Assembly: GCA_004352715.1 (NCBI GenBank)
Contig: SCFE01000110.1
Location: 1-64,000 of the forward strand
DNA from: Hofstenia miamia
Lineage: Eukaryota > Xenacoelomorpha > Acoela
Length of the DNA stretch: 64,000 nucleotides
Direction: 5' to 3'
Shown here: in pieces, positions 1 through 10,425 of the stretch
Numbering within the stretch: position 1 is the first letter of the stretch
Layout: the number at the start of each line of letters is the position of its first letter
Program-made: the position numbers and the translations under genes
Notes under the pieces: generated by a model
What the model saw: the letters and a program-made list of their open reading frames with translations, nothing else
What the model was told of the DNA's origin: nothing
Database searches by the model: none

Positions 1-867
1 TGTATTAACCAATCAAATTTGATTGTAACCCGGCAATTTTTTTTGTTACATGTGACGAATATCAAAATTTTGTTAACGTTAGCAATCGTTTCACTGGTAT
101 TGCAGCTTTTGGTAGTATTCACTTTGTTCTCAAAAACAACTGGTAATCTAGGCTGCTAGATTTCATAGGCCACTAGAAATAACATAAGTGTTCATTTTTG
201 TAGAAAATATATATACCCACGTAGCCAACCACTGGTGGACCATCAGTGGCAGAAGCCGGCTGGCCACTGGTGGATTTGGCCGCCCGTACGCCAGTGGCTA
301 ACTGAGGTCAAATTGATAGGCCACTGGTGCAAAAGTATGATTTAAGCATCAGAGCAATGCCTCAAATGTAGCAACAGCAAACTTTTATATTGATAGAGTT
401 GAAACATTGCAGTTTAAACTAACACAAACCCAACGATGGATTGAAGGAAATGCTAGCAAGGTCACCATTTAATATGATTTTAAATTGACAATGGAAAATA
501 TTACGAATTTTTTATTATAACCAATAACAACAAGCATACAAAAATGCCCAATTTCGATTTAATTTTCAATTTCCAAAGAAATTGCAATTTTTAAACATTA
601 TTTTTTCTCAATAATTAATAATAACTTTTGCCCAATTTTAAGTACTCATGTAGATATTAATTTCAAGGTCCACGAATAATTGTGAATAAATTATTTCGAA
701 ATTTCATTCTGCAATTATATCTTATAATTTTTGCAAACAGCAAATTGCAAAAAAGCTCTTCACAATGAATTTTATATATTTATCAGATCTAAGAAGCATA
801 GTAATGAATAATATTTTACTTGCAAGCATTAGCTCATATATTATTTAAGATAAAGAGTAAATCAGAT
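1..867 (+). repeat. Segmental duplication block S1, copy 1
   Basis: Practically identical to 4810-5671 as far as the GATAAAGAGTAAAT end; its first 508 bases also match 38353-38867 inverted. No protein-coding content. Confidence 0.85.
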
Positions 868-898
868 ATCCCTAGTGGTCCACCAGTACTGGTGGCTA
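222..898. mobile_element. Candidate DNA transposon with CCACTGGTGG-rich termini (about 677 bp)
   Basis: The left end (221-250) reads TAGCCAACCACTGGTGGACC. The right end (871-898), reverse complemented, reads TAGCCACCAGTACTGGTGGA, giving imperfect inverted termini flanked by TA. Further CCACTGGTGG-like motifs lie inside the left 110 bp. No coding frame. Partial copies lacking the right terminus are at 5031-5671 and about 38353-38640 (inverted). A TA target would suit a Tc1/mariner-type element, but the class is inferred. Confidence 0.45.
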
Positions 899-927
899 TG
901 ATTGGCTGCAATTGCTCCTAATGCCAC

Positions 928-1319
928 CAGGGGTTGTCAATAAATAATCGCGCTTGAGATAATCTGCGATAAAATTATCGCAATTATCTATTGTTAATTT
1001 GTTTACACATGAGATTATTTATCTCCTTGGCTGAGATTATTTCTCAGAAATAGACATAAACTCCATAGCCCTTCACGCAATTTAACCTCCAGTAACCTTT
1101 TGAATGTTTGCATTGAAATTGAAGCTGAAAAATTCCGCCTTATTTGCAAACAGATTTTGCAAAAGCGGCATTAGCTTGTGCGCCACATTCACTTTGTTTT
1201 CAACATTATCAGCTGTCGAAAGGAAGTAGTTTTCTCACATTTTAGCGAGATTTTGAAAGATGCTACTGGTCGCGTTTTCACTTGCATTAAATATGGCACT
1301 AAAAGACGCGTCCCTAATC
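928..1319 (+). mobile_element. hAT element, 5' part (copy 1)
   Basis: Starts with the same CAGGGGTTGTCAATAAATAA terminus as the complete copy at 5729 and runs into a gap. It retains a 50-bp stretch (about 1169-1218, GCATTAGCTTG...) that copy 2 lacks and copy 3 keeps. Confidence 0.75.
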
Positions 1320-2319
1320 NNNNNNNNNNNNNNNNNNNNNNNNNNNNNNNNNNNNNNNNNNNNNNNNNNNNNNNNNNNNNNNNNNNNNNNNNNNNNNNNN
1401 NNNNNNNNNNNNNNNNNNNNNNNNNNNNNNNNNNNNNNNNNNNNNNNNNNNNNNNNNNNNNNNNNNNNNNNNNNNNNNNNNNNNNNNNNNNNNNNNNNNN
1501 NNNNNNNNNNNNNNNNNNNNNNNNNNNNNNNNNNNNNNNNNNNNNNNNNNNNNNNNNNNNNNNNNNNNNNNNNNNNNNNNNNNNNNNNNNNNNNNNNNNN
1601 NNNNNNNNNNNNNNNNNNNNNNNNNNNNNNNNNNNNNNNNNNNNNNNNNNNNNNNNNNNNNNNNNNNNNNNNNNNNNNNNNNNNNNNNNNNNNNNNNNNN
1701 NNNNNNNNNNNNNNNNNNNNNNNNNNNNNNNNNNNNNNNNNNNNNNNNNNNNNNNNNNNNNNNNNNNNNNNNNNNNNNNNNNNNNNNNNNNNNNNNNNNN
1801 NNNNNNNNNNNNNNNNNNNNNNNNNNNNNNNNNNNNNNNNNNNNNNNNNNNNNNNNNNNNNNNNNNNNNNNNNNNNNNNNNNNNNNNNNNNNNNNNNNNN
1901 NNNNNNNNNNNNNNNNNNNNNNNNNNNNNNNNNNNNNNNNNNNNNNNNNNNNNNNNNNNNNNNNNNNNNNNNNNNNNNNNNNNNNNNNNNNNNNNNNNNN
2001 NNNNNNNNNNNNNNNNNNNNNNNNNNNNNNNNNNNNNNNNNNNNNNNNNNNNNNNNNNNNNNNNNNNNNNNNNNNNNNNNNNNNNNNNNNNNNNNNNNNN
2101 NNNNNNNNNNNNNNNNNNNNNNNNNNNNNNNNNNNNNNNNNNNNNNNNNNNNNNNNNNNNNNNNNNNNNNNNNNNNNNNNNNNNNNNNNNNNNNNNNNNN
2201 NNNNNNNNNNNNNNNNNNNNNNNNNNNNNNNNNNNNNNNNNNNNNNNNNNNNNNNNNNNNNNNNNNNNNNNNNNNNNNNNNNNNNNNNNNNNNNNNNNNN
2301 NNNNNNNNNNNNNNNNNNN
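1320..2319. other. Assembly gap, exactly 1000 N
   Basis: hAT 5' sequence on the left, post-exon-3 intron sequence on the right. A glycosyltransferase exon 3 could be hidden here. Confidence 0.95.
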
Positions 2320-3452
2320 TATATATATATAGATCAGAAGCACGTTATTCCGGTAAACAATATTGCCTTTACTGTGATTGTATGGAAGAAATCATTATAA
2401 TAAATGAATTTTAAACAATGAAAAACTTTCAAAGGTTTTTGCCAAAAAGTCGGAACCAGAATAGGAATCTGGTTGAGATTTTAAAACCCAAACCAAACCC
2501 GATTTGTTCAACCCGATTTCAGCCCGAATTTAAAAAATCAAGTTTTAAATTGATAAAAATTATGATTCTTTAAATGAGCATTTAAAATTTGATTTTTTTG
2601 ATGTTTGAAAAATAATTTAGTATTTATAAGGCTTCGATGGTGTCGGCTGCCAGTGAAGAGTATCATTCAGTAACAGTAAGCAAACGAGGAAAGAGGTCTC
2701 TCTGAGATTCACTAGGTGCTTCTTTAAATCTTTTTATTTCAGAAAATAACTTTTTCATAACAAACGGAAATACTAGCAGATGCATGACAAAATGTCTATA
2801 AATCCAAAACCCTAATTTATATTTTTTATTCAAGTCATTCGTGCTGCTGATTAATTTTCTTTTAGACTTAGCAATTATAAATATGCTGATACAAGTTAGT
2901 CCTTTTTAATCCAACTTAATTGTTTGGTAAACAATCTAACACTAAGTTGAAATGCCCTTGACATTATACAAATTACAATGATATCAAAAAATTACAATAT
3001 TATAATTATTATATCTTATTAAACATACGAAGAAATTTTTCCTACGTGAACTCAACCCGTTTTGCTTTCAAGAACATGTATAAAAATTGTTAGAAATATT
3101 ATTCCATAATTATTACTCAAATAAATTTATTCAAACGTTAGTATATTTTAAAATTTGACAAAATTTGGGCATTCATTGTGCAGTCTAAAAGTGAGAAAAT
3201 GTTGAAATTTGGATAGGGTTAATGGAATAGATTTCGAGATCACAACTCTTTCCTGATATATGATATATGTAATTTAGATTATCCTTCCTAAAAATAATTT
3301 CAATCTATATTCTTGATAAAGTGTATTGAATAGCGATGTAATTTAAGTAGAAGGGCATTCGCAAAAGTTTGCTGACCATTTTTAGTAAGATTTATTCTAG
3401 CCTACTCAATATTGACTTACTAGCACAGACCAAGTTTTTAATTTTATGATGT
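2320..3452 (+). repeat. Duplicated post-exon-3 intron sequence, copy 1
   Basis: Nearly identical to 27906-28992. It begins at the (TA)n tract that in gene C lies only about 50-70 bp past the exon 3 donor, and contains a patch rich in AACCCGATTT motifs at about 2460-2550. Bounded by 1000-N gaps on both sides. Confidence 0.8.
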
Positions 3453-4452
3453 NNNNNNNNNNNNNNNNNNNNNNNNNNNNNNNNNNNNNNNNNNNNNNNN
3501 NNNNNNNNNNNNNNNNNNNNNNNNNNNNNNNNNNNNNNNNNNNNNNNNNNNNNNNNNNNNNNNNNNNNNNNNNNNNNNNNNNNNNNNNNNNNNNNNNNNN
3601 NNNNNNNNNNNNNNNNNNNNNNNNNNNNNNNNNNNNNNNNNNNNNNNNNNNNNNNNNNNNNNNNNNNNNNNNNNNNNNNNNNNNNNNNNNNNNNNNNNNN
3701 NNNNNNNNNNNNNNNNNNNNNNNNNNNNNNNNNNNNNNNNNNNNNNNNNNNNNNNNNNNNNNNNNNNNNNNNNNNNNNNNNNNNNNNNNNNNNNNNNNNN
3801 NNNNNNNNNNNNNNNNNNNNNNNNNNNNNNNNNNNNNNNNNNNNNNNNNNNNNNNNNNNNNNNNNNNNNNNNNNNNNNNNNNNNNNNNNNNNNNNNNNNN
3901 NNNNNNNNNNNNNNNNNNNNNNNNNNNNNNNNNNNNNNNNNNNNNNNNNNNNNNNNNNNNNNNNNNNNNNNNNNNNNNNNNNNNNNNNNNNNNNNNNNNN
4001 NNNNNNNNNNNNNNNNNNNNNNNNNNNNNNNNNNNNNNNNNNNNNNNNNNNNNNNNNNNNNNNNNNNNNNNNNNNNNNNNNNNNNNNNNNNNNNNNNNNN
4101 NNNNNNNNNNNNNNNNNNNNNNNNNNNNNNNNNNNNNNNNNNNNNNNNNNNNNNNNNNNNNNNNNNNNNNNNNNNNNNNNNNNNNNNNNNNNNNNNNNNN
4201 NNNNNNNNNNNNNNNNNNNNNNNNNNNNNNNNNNNNNNNNNNNNNNNNNNNNNNNNNNNNNNNNNNNNNNNNNNNNNNNNNNNNNNNNNNNNNNNNNNNN
4301 NNNNNNNNNNNNNNNNNNNNNNNNNNNNNNNNNNNNNNNNNNNNNNNNNNNNNNNNNNNNNNNNNNNNNNNNNNNNNNNNNNNNNNNNNNNNNNNNNNNN
4401 NNNNNNNNNNNNNNNNNNNNNNNNNNNNNNNNNNNNNNNNNNNNNNNNNNNN
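3453..4452. other. Assembly gap, exactly 1000 N
   Basis: Equivalent to about 28993-29930 in the other copy, judging by both flanks. Confidence 0.95.
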
Positions 4453-5671
4453 AGTTCCTCATATTGTTTAACAACTTTCTCAGTTTTACAGCTGGATTAA
4501 TTTTAATACGTTTACTGTCTCAAATACTGAAGGCATATAATTTTATAATTTTAGAATTTTCTGCGTTTTTGAATGCATTTCCCGAGTACGGGTCAAACAG
4601 CTAGTAGTTACATATGTATTATTATTATATCTTATTAAACCTACGCAAAGAAAATGCATACTTAAATTCCAACTCAAAACCGTTTTCATATATAAATTTT
4701 AAAGCAATATATGCATGTAAGTTAAATAGAATTACTAATAATTAATCGAAAATGAAGAAAATCTATAATTTGTGTTGACAATAATTTGGTTGCTATTTGC
4801 CACAATAGATGTATTAACCAATCAAATTTGATTGTAACCCGGCAATTTTTTTTGTTACATGTGACGAATATCAAAATTTTGTTAACGTTAGCAATCGTTT
4901 CACTGGTATTGCAGCTTTTGGTAGTATTCACTTTGTTCTCAAAAACAACTGGTAATCTAGGCTGCTAGATTTCATAGGCCACTAGAAATAACATAAGTGT
5001 TCATTTTTGTAGAAAATATATATACCCACGTAGCCAACCACTGGTGGACCATCAGTGGCAGAAGCCGGCTGGCCACTGGTGGATTTGGCCGCCCGTACGC
5101 CAGTGGCTAACTGAGGTCAAATTGATAGGCCACTGGTGCAAAAGTATGATTTAAGCATCAGAGCAATGCCTCAAATGTAGCAACAGCAAACTTTTATATT
5201 GATAGAGTTGAAACATTGCAGTTTAAACTAACACAAACCCAACGATGGATTGAAGGAAATGCTAGCAAGGTCACCATTTAATATGATTTTAAATTGACAA
5301 TGGAAAATATTACGAATTTTTTATTATAACCAATAACAACAAGCATACAAAAATGCCCAATTTCGATTTAATTTTCAATTTCCAAAGAAATTGCAATTTT
5401 TAAACATTATTTTTTCTCAATAATTAATAATAACTTTTGCCCAATTTTAAGTACTCATGTAGATATTAATTTCAAGGTCCACGAATAATTGTGAATAAAT
5501 TATTTCGAAATTTCATTCTGCAATTATATCTTATAATTTTTGCAAACAGCAAATTGCAAAAAAGCTCTTCACAATGAATTTTATATATTTATCAGATCTA
5601 AGAAGCATAGTAATGAATAATATTTTACTTGCAAGCATTAGCTCATATATTATTTAAGATAAAGAGTAAAT
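4453..5671 (+). repeat. Segmental duplication block S1, copy 2 with left extension
   Basis: The part from 4810 equals 1-867. The part 4453-5317 matches 39225-38350 inverted, and 4722-5010 also matches 29935-30236. These flanks are the far end of the intron that follows glycosyltransferase exon 3. Confidence 0.85.
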
Positions 5672-5728
5672 TATGATCGACCGTGCATTTATTACTTTTC
5701 AATATTAATGACTAAAATGTTCCGTCAC

Positions 5729-7495
5729 CAGGGGTTGTCAATAAATAATCGCGCTTGAGATAATCTGCGATAAAATTATCGCAATTATCTATTGTTAATT
5801 TGTTTACACATGAGATTATTTATCTCCTTGGCTGAGATTATTTCTCAGAAATAGACATAAACTCCATAGCCCTGCACGCAATTTAACCTCCAATAACCTT
5901 TTGAATGTTTGCATTGAAATTGAAGCTGAAAAATTCCCGCCTTATTTGCAAACAGATTTTGCAAAAGCGAAAGGAAGTAGTTTTCTCATATTTTAGCGAG
6001 ACTTTGAAAGATGCTACTGGTTGCGTTTTCACTTGCATTAAATATGGCACTAAAAGACGTGTCCCTAATCCTTCTTAAACCGTAACCGCGGTTTTTCTTA
6101 GAAACCGTTACCTGACCGATTGCAACACTTGTATACAGTTTAATACGGTACGGTTTTTAGGCTTTATAGTCTATTAGGAAAAAGCCCCCAAACTGAACCC
6201 TTCACAGCCCAGCATTACCAATTTCATTGCTCCCTCAAACCAATATGAGCCAACTAGCACGAAAGCACAGAACATTTCGAAGACTATTGCGATTATGGTT
6301 ATAGATTCATATCTTCTTTATAAATTTGTGGATCAGCCAAATGCCGCCTACTCGCATTTTCTCCTTTAGTAGATGAAACATCCCTAGGCGCAGACAGCCA
6401 CTTGGATTTCATTTCATCGATGCTAAGCATATACAACAAAGAATTGAAACATGTGAATTTCGTAGTCGGTGATAATTGTTCTACAAACAAAAAAGTGGCC
6501 AACAAATTGGCTGTTCCACTAGTTGGTTGCACTAACCATAGATGCCATCTTGCAGTGAACCGTTTTATTGAAGAAAATTATGGGTGTCTTATCGAAAAAA
6601 CAAACAATCTCATGAAAAAACTTTCGAATTTGAAAGCTGCTGCAAAGCTCCAGTCTAAAACACCACTCAAGGCGGTAATGAAAAACGAAACAAGATGGTT
6701 GTCGGTCTTCAAAATGGTACGGAGGTGCATACTGATTCAGCCTTTCCTCTTGGAAGGTTTTGAAGATTTATCAGAGTTTTTGCTGTCACCCCACGAATTA
6801 AAATCATTGAAGATATTAGAAGAAAAACTGGTTGATCTAGAGTCGGTCACATACGAACTCCAAAAAGAAGACTGTAACCTTGCTATAGTTCGAACTCTTT
6901 TTGACGGTGTCATGGAAGAGCATCCAGAAATGGAACATTATCTTAGCACTTCAGCTGCAATAATTCATTCGCCTATTTTCGAACAAGCTGTTGCAAAACT
7001 TCAAGCCGGTCGTTCCGATCTCAACCCCTCTGAAGAAAAAATAATGGCCTCTTTCAAGAAAGAAAACGGAAAAGACATCGAGATTACTTCACTCCCTACC
7101 AAGAAAGCCAGTTTTGCCGAGCGCCTATTGAGTGACCACGCCAAAACTAATGTCCAGCCGTCTTCTTTTGAGACAAAGCATATCAAGCCGACGTCCAATA
7201 TCATAGAGCGCCTTTTCATTTTCAGTGAGGCAAAAAATGTGTATACTGACGGAAGGTCATCTATGATGCCCACAACCCTTGAAGAGACTCTATTTTTGAA
7301 ATGCAATAGAGATTTGTGGGATCAAAATTTAGTTCAAAAGTTGTTGGTATGAATTAAATTTTACATAGATTTTATTTTTTTGAGATTATCTAGAAAAGTG
7401 CGATAATCTATCGCAATGCAAATCGTTATTGCAATAATTTATTTTTTGAAATTTTCTCAAAAAGGTAATCGGAGATAATTTATTGACAACGCCTG
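5729..7495 (+). mobile_element. hAT element, complete termini, internally truncated (copy 2)
   Basis: The left terminus is CAGGGGTTGTCAATAAATAA and the right terminus, reverse complemented, is CAGGCGTTGTCAATAAATTA: hAT-style CAG inverted repeats of about 20 bp. Length 1767 bp. Inside is only the C-terminal part of a transposase; there is no BED zinc finger. Flanking octamers (TCCGTCAC and CCTCCCCC) do not match, so no target-site duplication remains. A 50-bp deletion relative to copies 1 and 3 lies near 5969. Confidence 0.85.
6324..7352 (+). pseudogene. hAT transposase C-terminal fragment (copy 2)
   Basis: The open frame runs from just after a TAA at 6321 to a stop at 7350-7352. It shows the second half of the hAT catalytic core: VGDNCSTNKK (an acidic core residue), CTNHRCHLAV (the Cys-x2-His pair), ETRWLSVF, and the C-terminal hAT dimerisation block with NIIERLF and NRDLWD. 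The first part of the transposase, including BED finger and first catalytic Asp, is absent, so it cannot be autonomous. A 6-bp in-frame insertion makes ERLFIFSEAK where copy 3 has ERLFSEAK, at the position of the catalytic Glu helix. Not a host gene. Confidence 0.85.
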
Positions 7496-9231
7496 CCTCC
7501 CCCCCCTTGCAACGGCAGGCTCATAAAACGTTCAACCAGGGCTGCGTGTTGTGCACATGACACAGTGTGAGCTTGTCTGGTTTATTGCTACTAATACTAA
7601 CTGCTTCAGTCATTAAAATAGTCTAGAATTATACCCACTCCCAACTGTATTATATATAAAAGTAGTAGCATGAACTGCTAAAAACAAAGCAAAATGTTGT
7701 AATGATATTGATTTGGCGGGTAAATGAATGACATCAATGATGATTTTCCTGACCAAATGCTTCTAACTATTTCGCAACGTCTGAAGCACCATAAATTTCC
7801 GTGTTATTATATATTTGTAAAATTATCATTTCTGGTTTATAACATTTATGATTTGAAATGTTCGCACATTTTAGTACTTTTAGAACTGATATATAATTTT
7901 TAATACAATTGCAATTCATTGTTTTATGCTGTAATTTTTTTTGTAATGCTCTCCTGGAATAGGCGCCACGGGATCATTTTATGACTCAGGTAATGAAATG
8001 CTGAAACAAATTGTTCTATTCACAGATTACGCAATAACTTTTATCATTTATTAATCTAGATTATGGATATCATGTTGTTCAGAAACCCAGGTTGAAAAAT
8101 AATGCTAATTTTACTATTTTTAGCCTTATACTATAACAAACTTATTAAACTTACTAAGCCCTAGCATTCTAAAACAATCTTAATAATTCTAAGAATATTT
8201 TTAGTATGTTTACTAAGAATCACTTTAAATAATAATCTTAGTAATTTTAAGACTGTTTGTTAAGATTAGGAAGTCTATGTATAGCCCTTAAAACGAATAA
8301 CATAGTAAAATTTTCATAAAAAATATGTCAAAATTTCCGAAAAATGTTTTTTATATCTCTTTTTTCCTAACATAAATATATCCGAAATAGCTAAAAACTG
8401 GTCTTAATAAATTTATTATATTGAAATTAACTGTACTATTTATAATTGCTGTGCGCCATCTATTGATCAAATTAGGGGAAATGGCAGGCTTATGAGATTC
8501 CCAAATACATCAGATAGGTTCTGATAATATTCATCATTGCTTTTTTAGGGCAAAATTTAAAGTTTTCTGATAATGTAAATATATACCTTAAAATACATAT
8601 TCTAAATTTGTATTAAAATAAAAATGTGGTAAAGATTGAAACACAGACATTTTGAATTAAAATATGCAGTTTGCGTATGTTTTGCTAATTCCCGCAATTA
8701 CGAAAATCTAATTGCATTAAAATATTTCTGCAGATATCATATATTGCAGCGTTATCTGATGCTACGTTATCGAAACATGAACAAAAAGTAGCAGATTACA
8801 TAATGCAATTTGGAACCGCTTCTATAACCTGGAATCAAAATGAGAAGCTTACTTAAGTGACTACTTGTGAAGTTCGATGTGCTTAAAGAGCTGTGCTACC
8901 CTCAATATTAGCTGTAAGATATAAATTTTATGTTATATGCAACGTTTATTATCAAATATCTAATAAACGATTTACTGCATGCATTGTTAAATTTGGAAAT
9001 ACTAAATATTAAGTTACTATTTTGTGTGTAAATTTTTTTATTTATTTTATCTTTTTAAATACATTAGTTGTGCTTATTTATATCATTTTTACAAATTAAT
9101 GTCCAATATTAAATTGGTTATGCAACACATATAAGCGGTTCTTAGAAAAAAATGAAGTTCAGTATTTTTTTAATATATTAACGTGTATCCACCACCTTGT
9201 AGATATTTTAAATTTTTGTATCCAAAGCCTG

Positions 9232-9272
<41 letters not shown>

Positions 9273-10249
9273 CTGCTCATATAAAAGACGCTTTTTTCGT
9301 TAATTTTTCACAACTATTTTCGTTAATGTCACCAAGATTTGTTATTGGGGACAGTCAATATTGACGGACTAAGCGTAATTAATTTTTTAAAAATTTACTT
9401 TGTGAAGACAAACAGACACTTGAGATTAAATATGTAAATACGAAAACGCACTCTGTTCAAATACTGCAAATCACCAGTAATTAGAGCTCCTCCAAAATTA
9501 ATTTAGATTGCTAAAATGCGAACAACAAGAGAATAACTTCGAATATTAAAAACTAAGTAAGCATTCAAAAATTTTACTATAACGTATATCTAAGACTACA
9601 CGGAATTGCAAATTTAATAGCAGCAAATTACTAAACAGTGTAAATTATGCCTAATCCTACCCGAAATGGTAATTACAAATTAATGCAGGGTACAATAGAA
9701 ACTCAGCAAAATCACCCTATTTATTAGTCTAATTGGTGGTCTCACTCACTTTTAAATATGGCCATTTTACTAATCAATAGCTTAAGCTATTTCTTTGATC
9801 AGATGGAGTCTTAATTATCCCATGTTGATCACAAATGGAAAGGGTATTTTAAAAAATTATTCATTAGTGATTTATTATGTAAGTTTTGCAAAGTAAAATA
9901 TTAAAAAAATTCAAAAAACGTTGATAAATTTTAATAGTAAAATGATATCAAATTAAACCATTACATGTAGATTTAAATTTATTAATATCAGTTCAAGTGC
10001 AAGATCTTACCAACAAATATGTCTATTATGTGTTAAAACAACCCGATTTCAATTGTGCACTAAAGCAATAATTAATATTGCTTTAACGGCTAATTATTTT
10101 GCAACAACGTCAGATATCAGCGAAAAAATTTTTTAATAAGTATTTTGCATATATTGAAAGCATTTTCATTGTGATTATCAAATAAACAAAATAACATTGT
10201 TTTACTAATTAATAATACTTAGTAAATAATATCAATCTTTTTACGGCTA
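7496..10249. other. No supported gene (2.75 kb)
   Basis: AT-rich sequence after the hAT element, with one (TA)n tract. A short open stretch at about 8737-8857 (ending WNQNEKLT) is the only mildly protein-like part. Confidence 0.6.
9236..9271. repeat. (TA)n microsatellite
   Basis: Uninterrupted TA dinucleotides. Confidence 0.95.
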
Positions 10250-10425
10250 TTAGGGCTTATTCTATATGTCTGCAATATCGATCCAAATTTTGAATTGATA
10301 CAAGTCCTTAGAAAAGTTTTGATGTCAATTTACCAAATTCATCAAAGCATTAAAGGGGTGCATTTATTTGCCTCGGCACAAGAGGAGACTACCAAGCAAT
10401 TTCACTAATTGTTAAGGAATTTAAG
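10250..10425 (+). pseudogene. Relic of glycosyltransferase exon 1
   Basis: A degraded match to the second half of exon 1 of units A and B. The aligned stretch covers the equivalents of the AYNIDTNFEF region, the lysine-rich segment and GTRGDYQ, and ends AATTTAAG followed by GTAATT at the position of the real exon's donor. Substitutions and small indels break the frame before the conserved loop, and the Pro of GDYQP is changed. The start codon and most of the anchor are not recognisable. No matching exon 2 or 3 was seen nearby. It has the same orientation as A and B and marks an older copy at the left edge of the cluster. Confidence 0.7.

Noticed and set aside
1178-2414. Long open frames of 340-380 codons here and at 3392-4474, 17879-18791, 26990-27993, 32657-34113 and 50413-51284
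   Set aside because: They are open only because they cross runs of N; the real flanking codons are few and unrelated.
7001-7306. 101-codon frame antisense to the hAT transposase, also at 36353-36652
   Set aside because: Shadow of the transposase reading frame; conserved only because the sense frame is.
5721-7503. Target-site duplication for the complete hAT copies
   Set aside because: Flanking octamers TCCGTCAC/CCTCCCCC (and those of the inverted copy) do not match; none is claimed.
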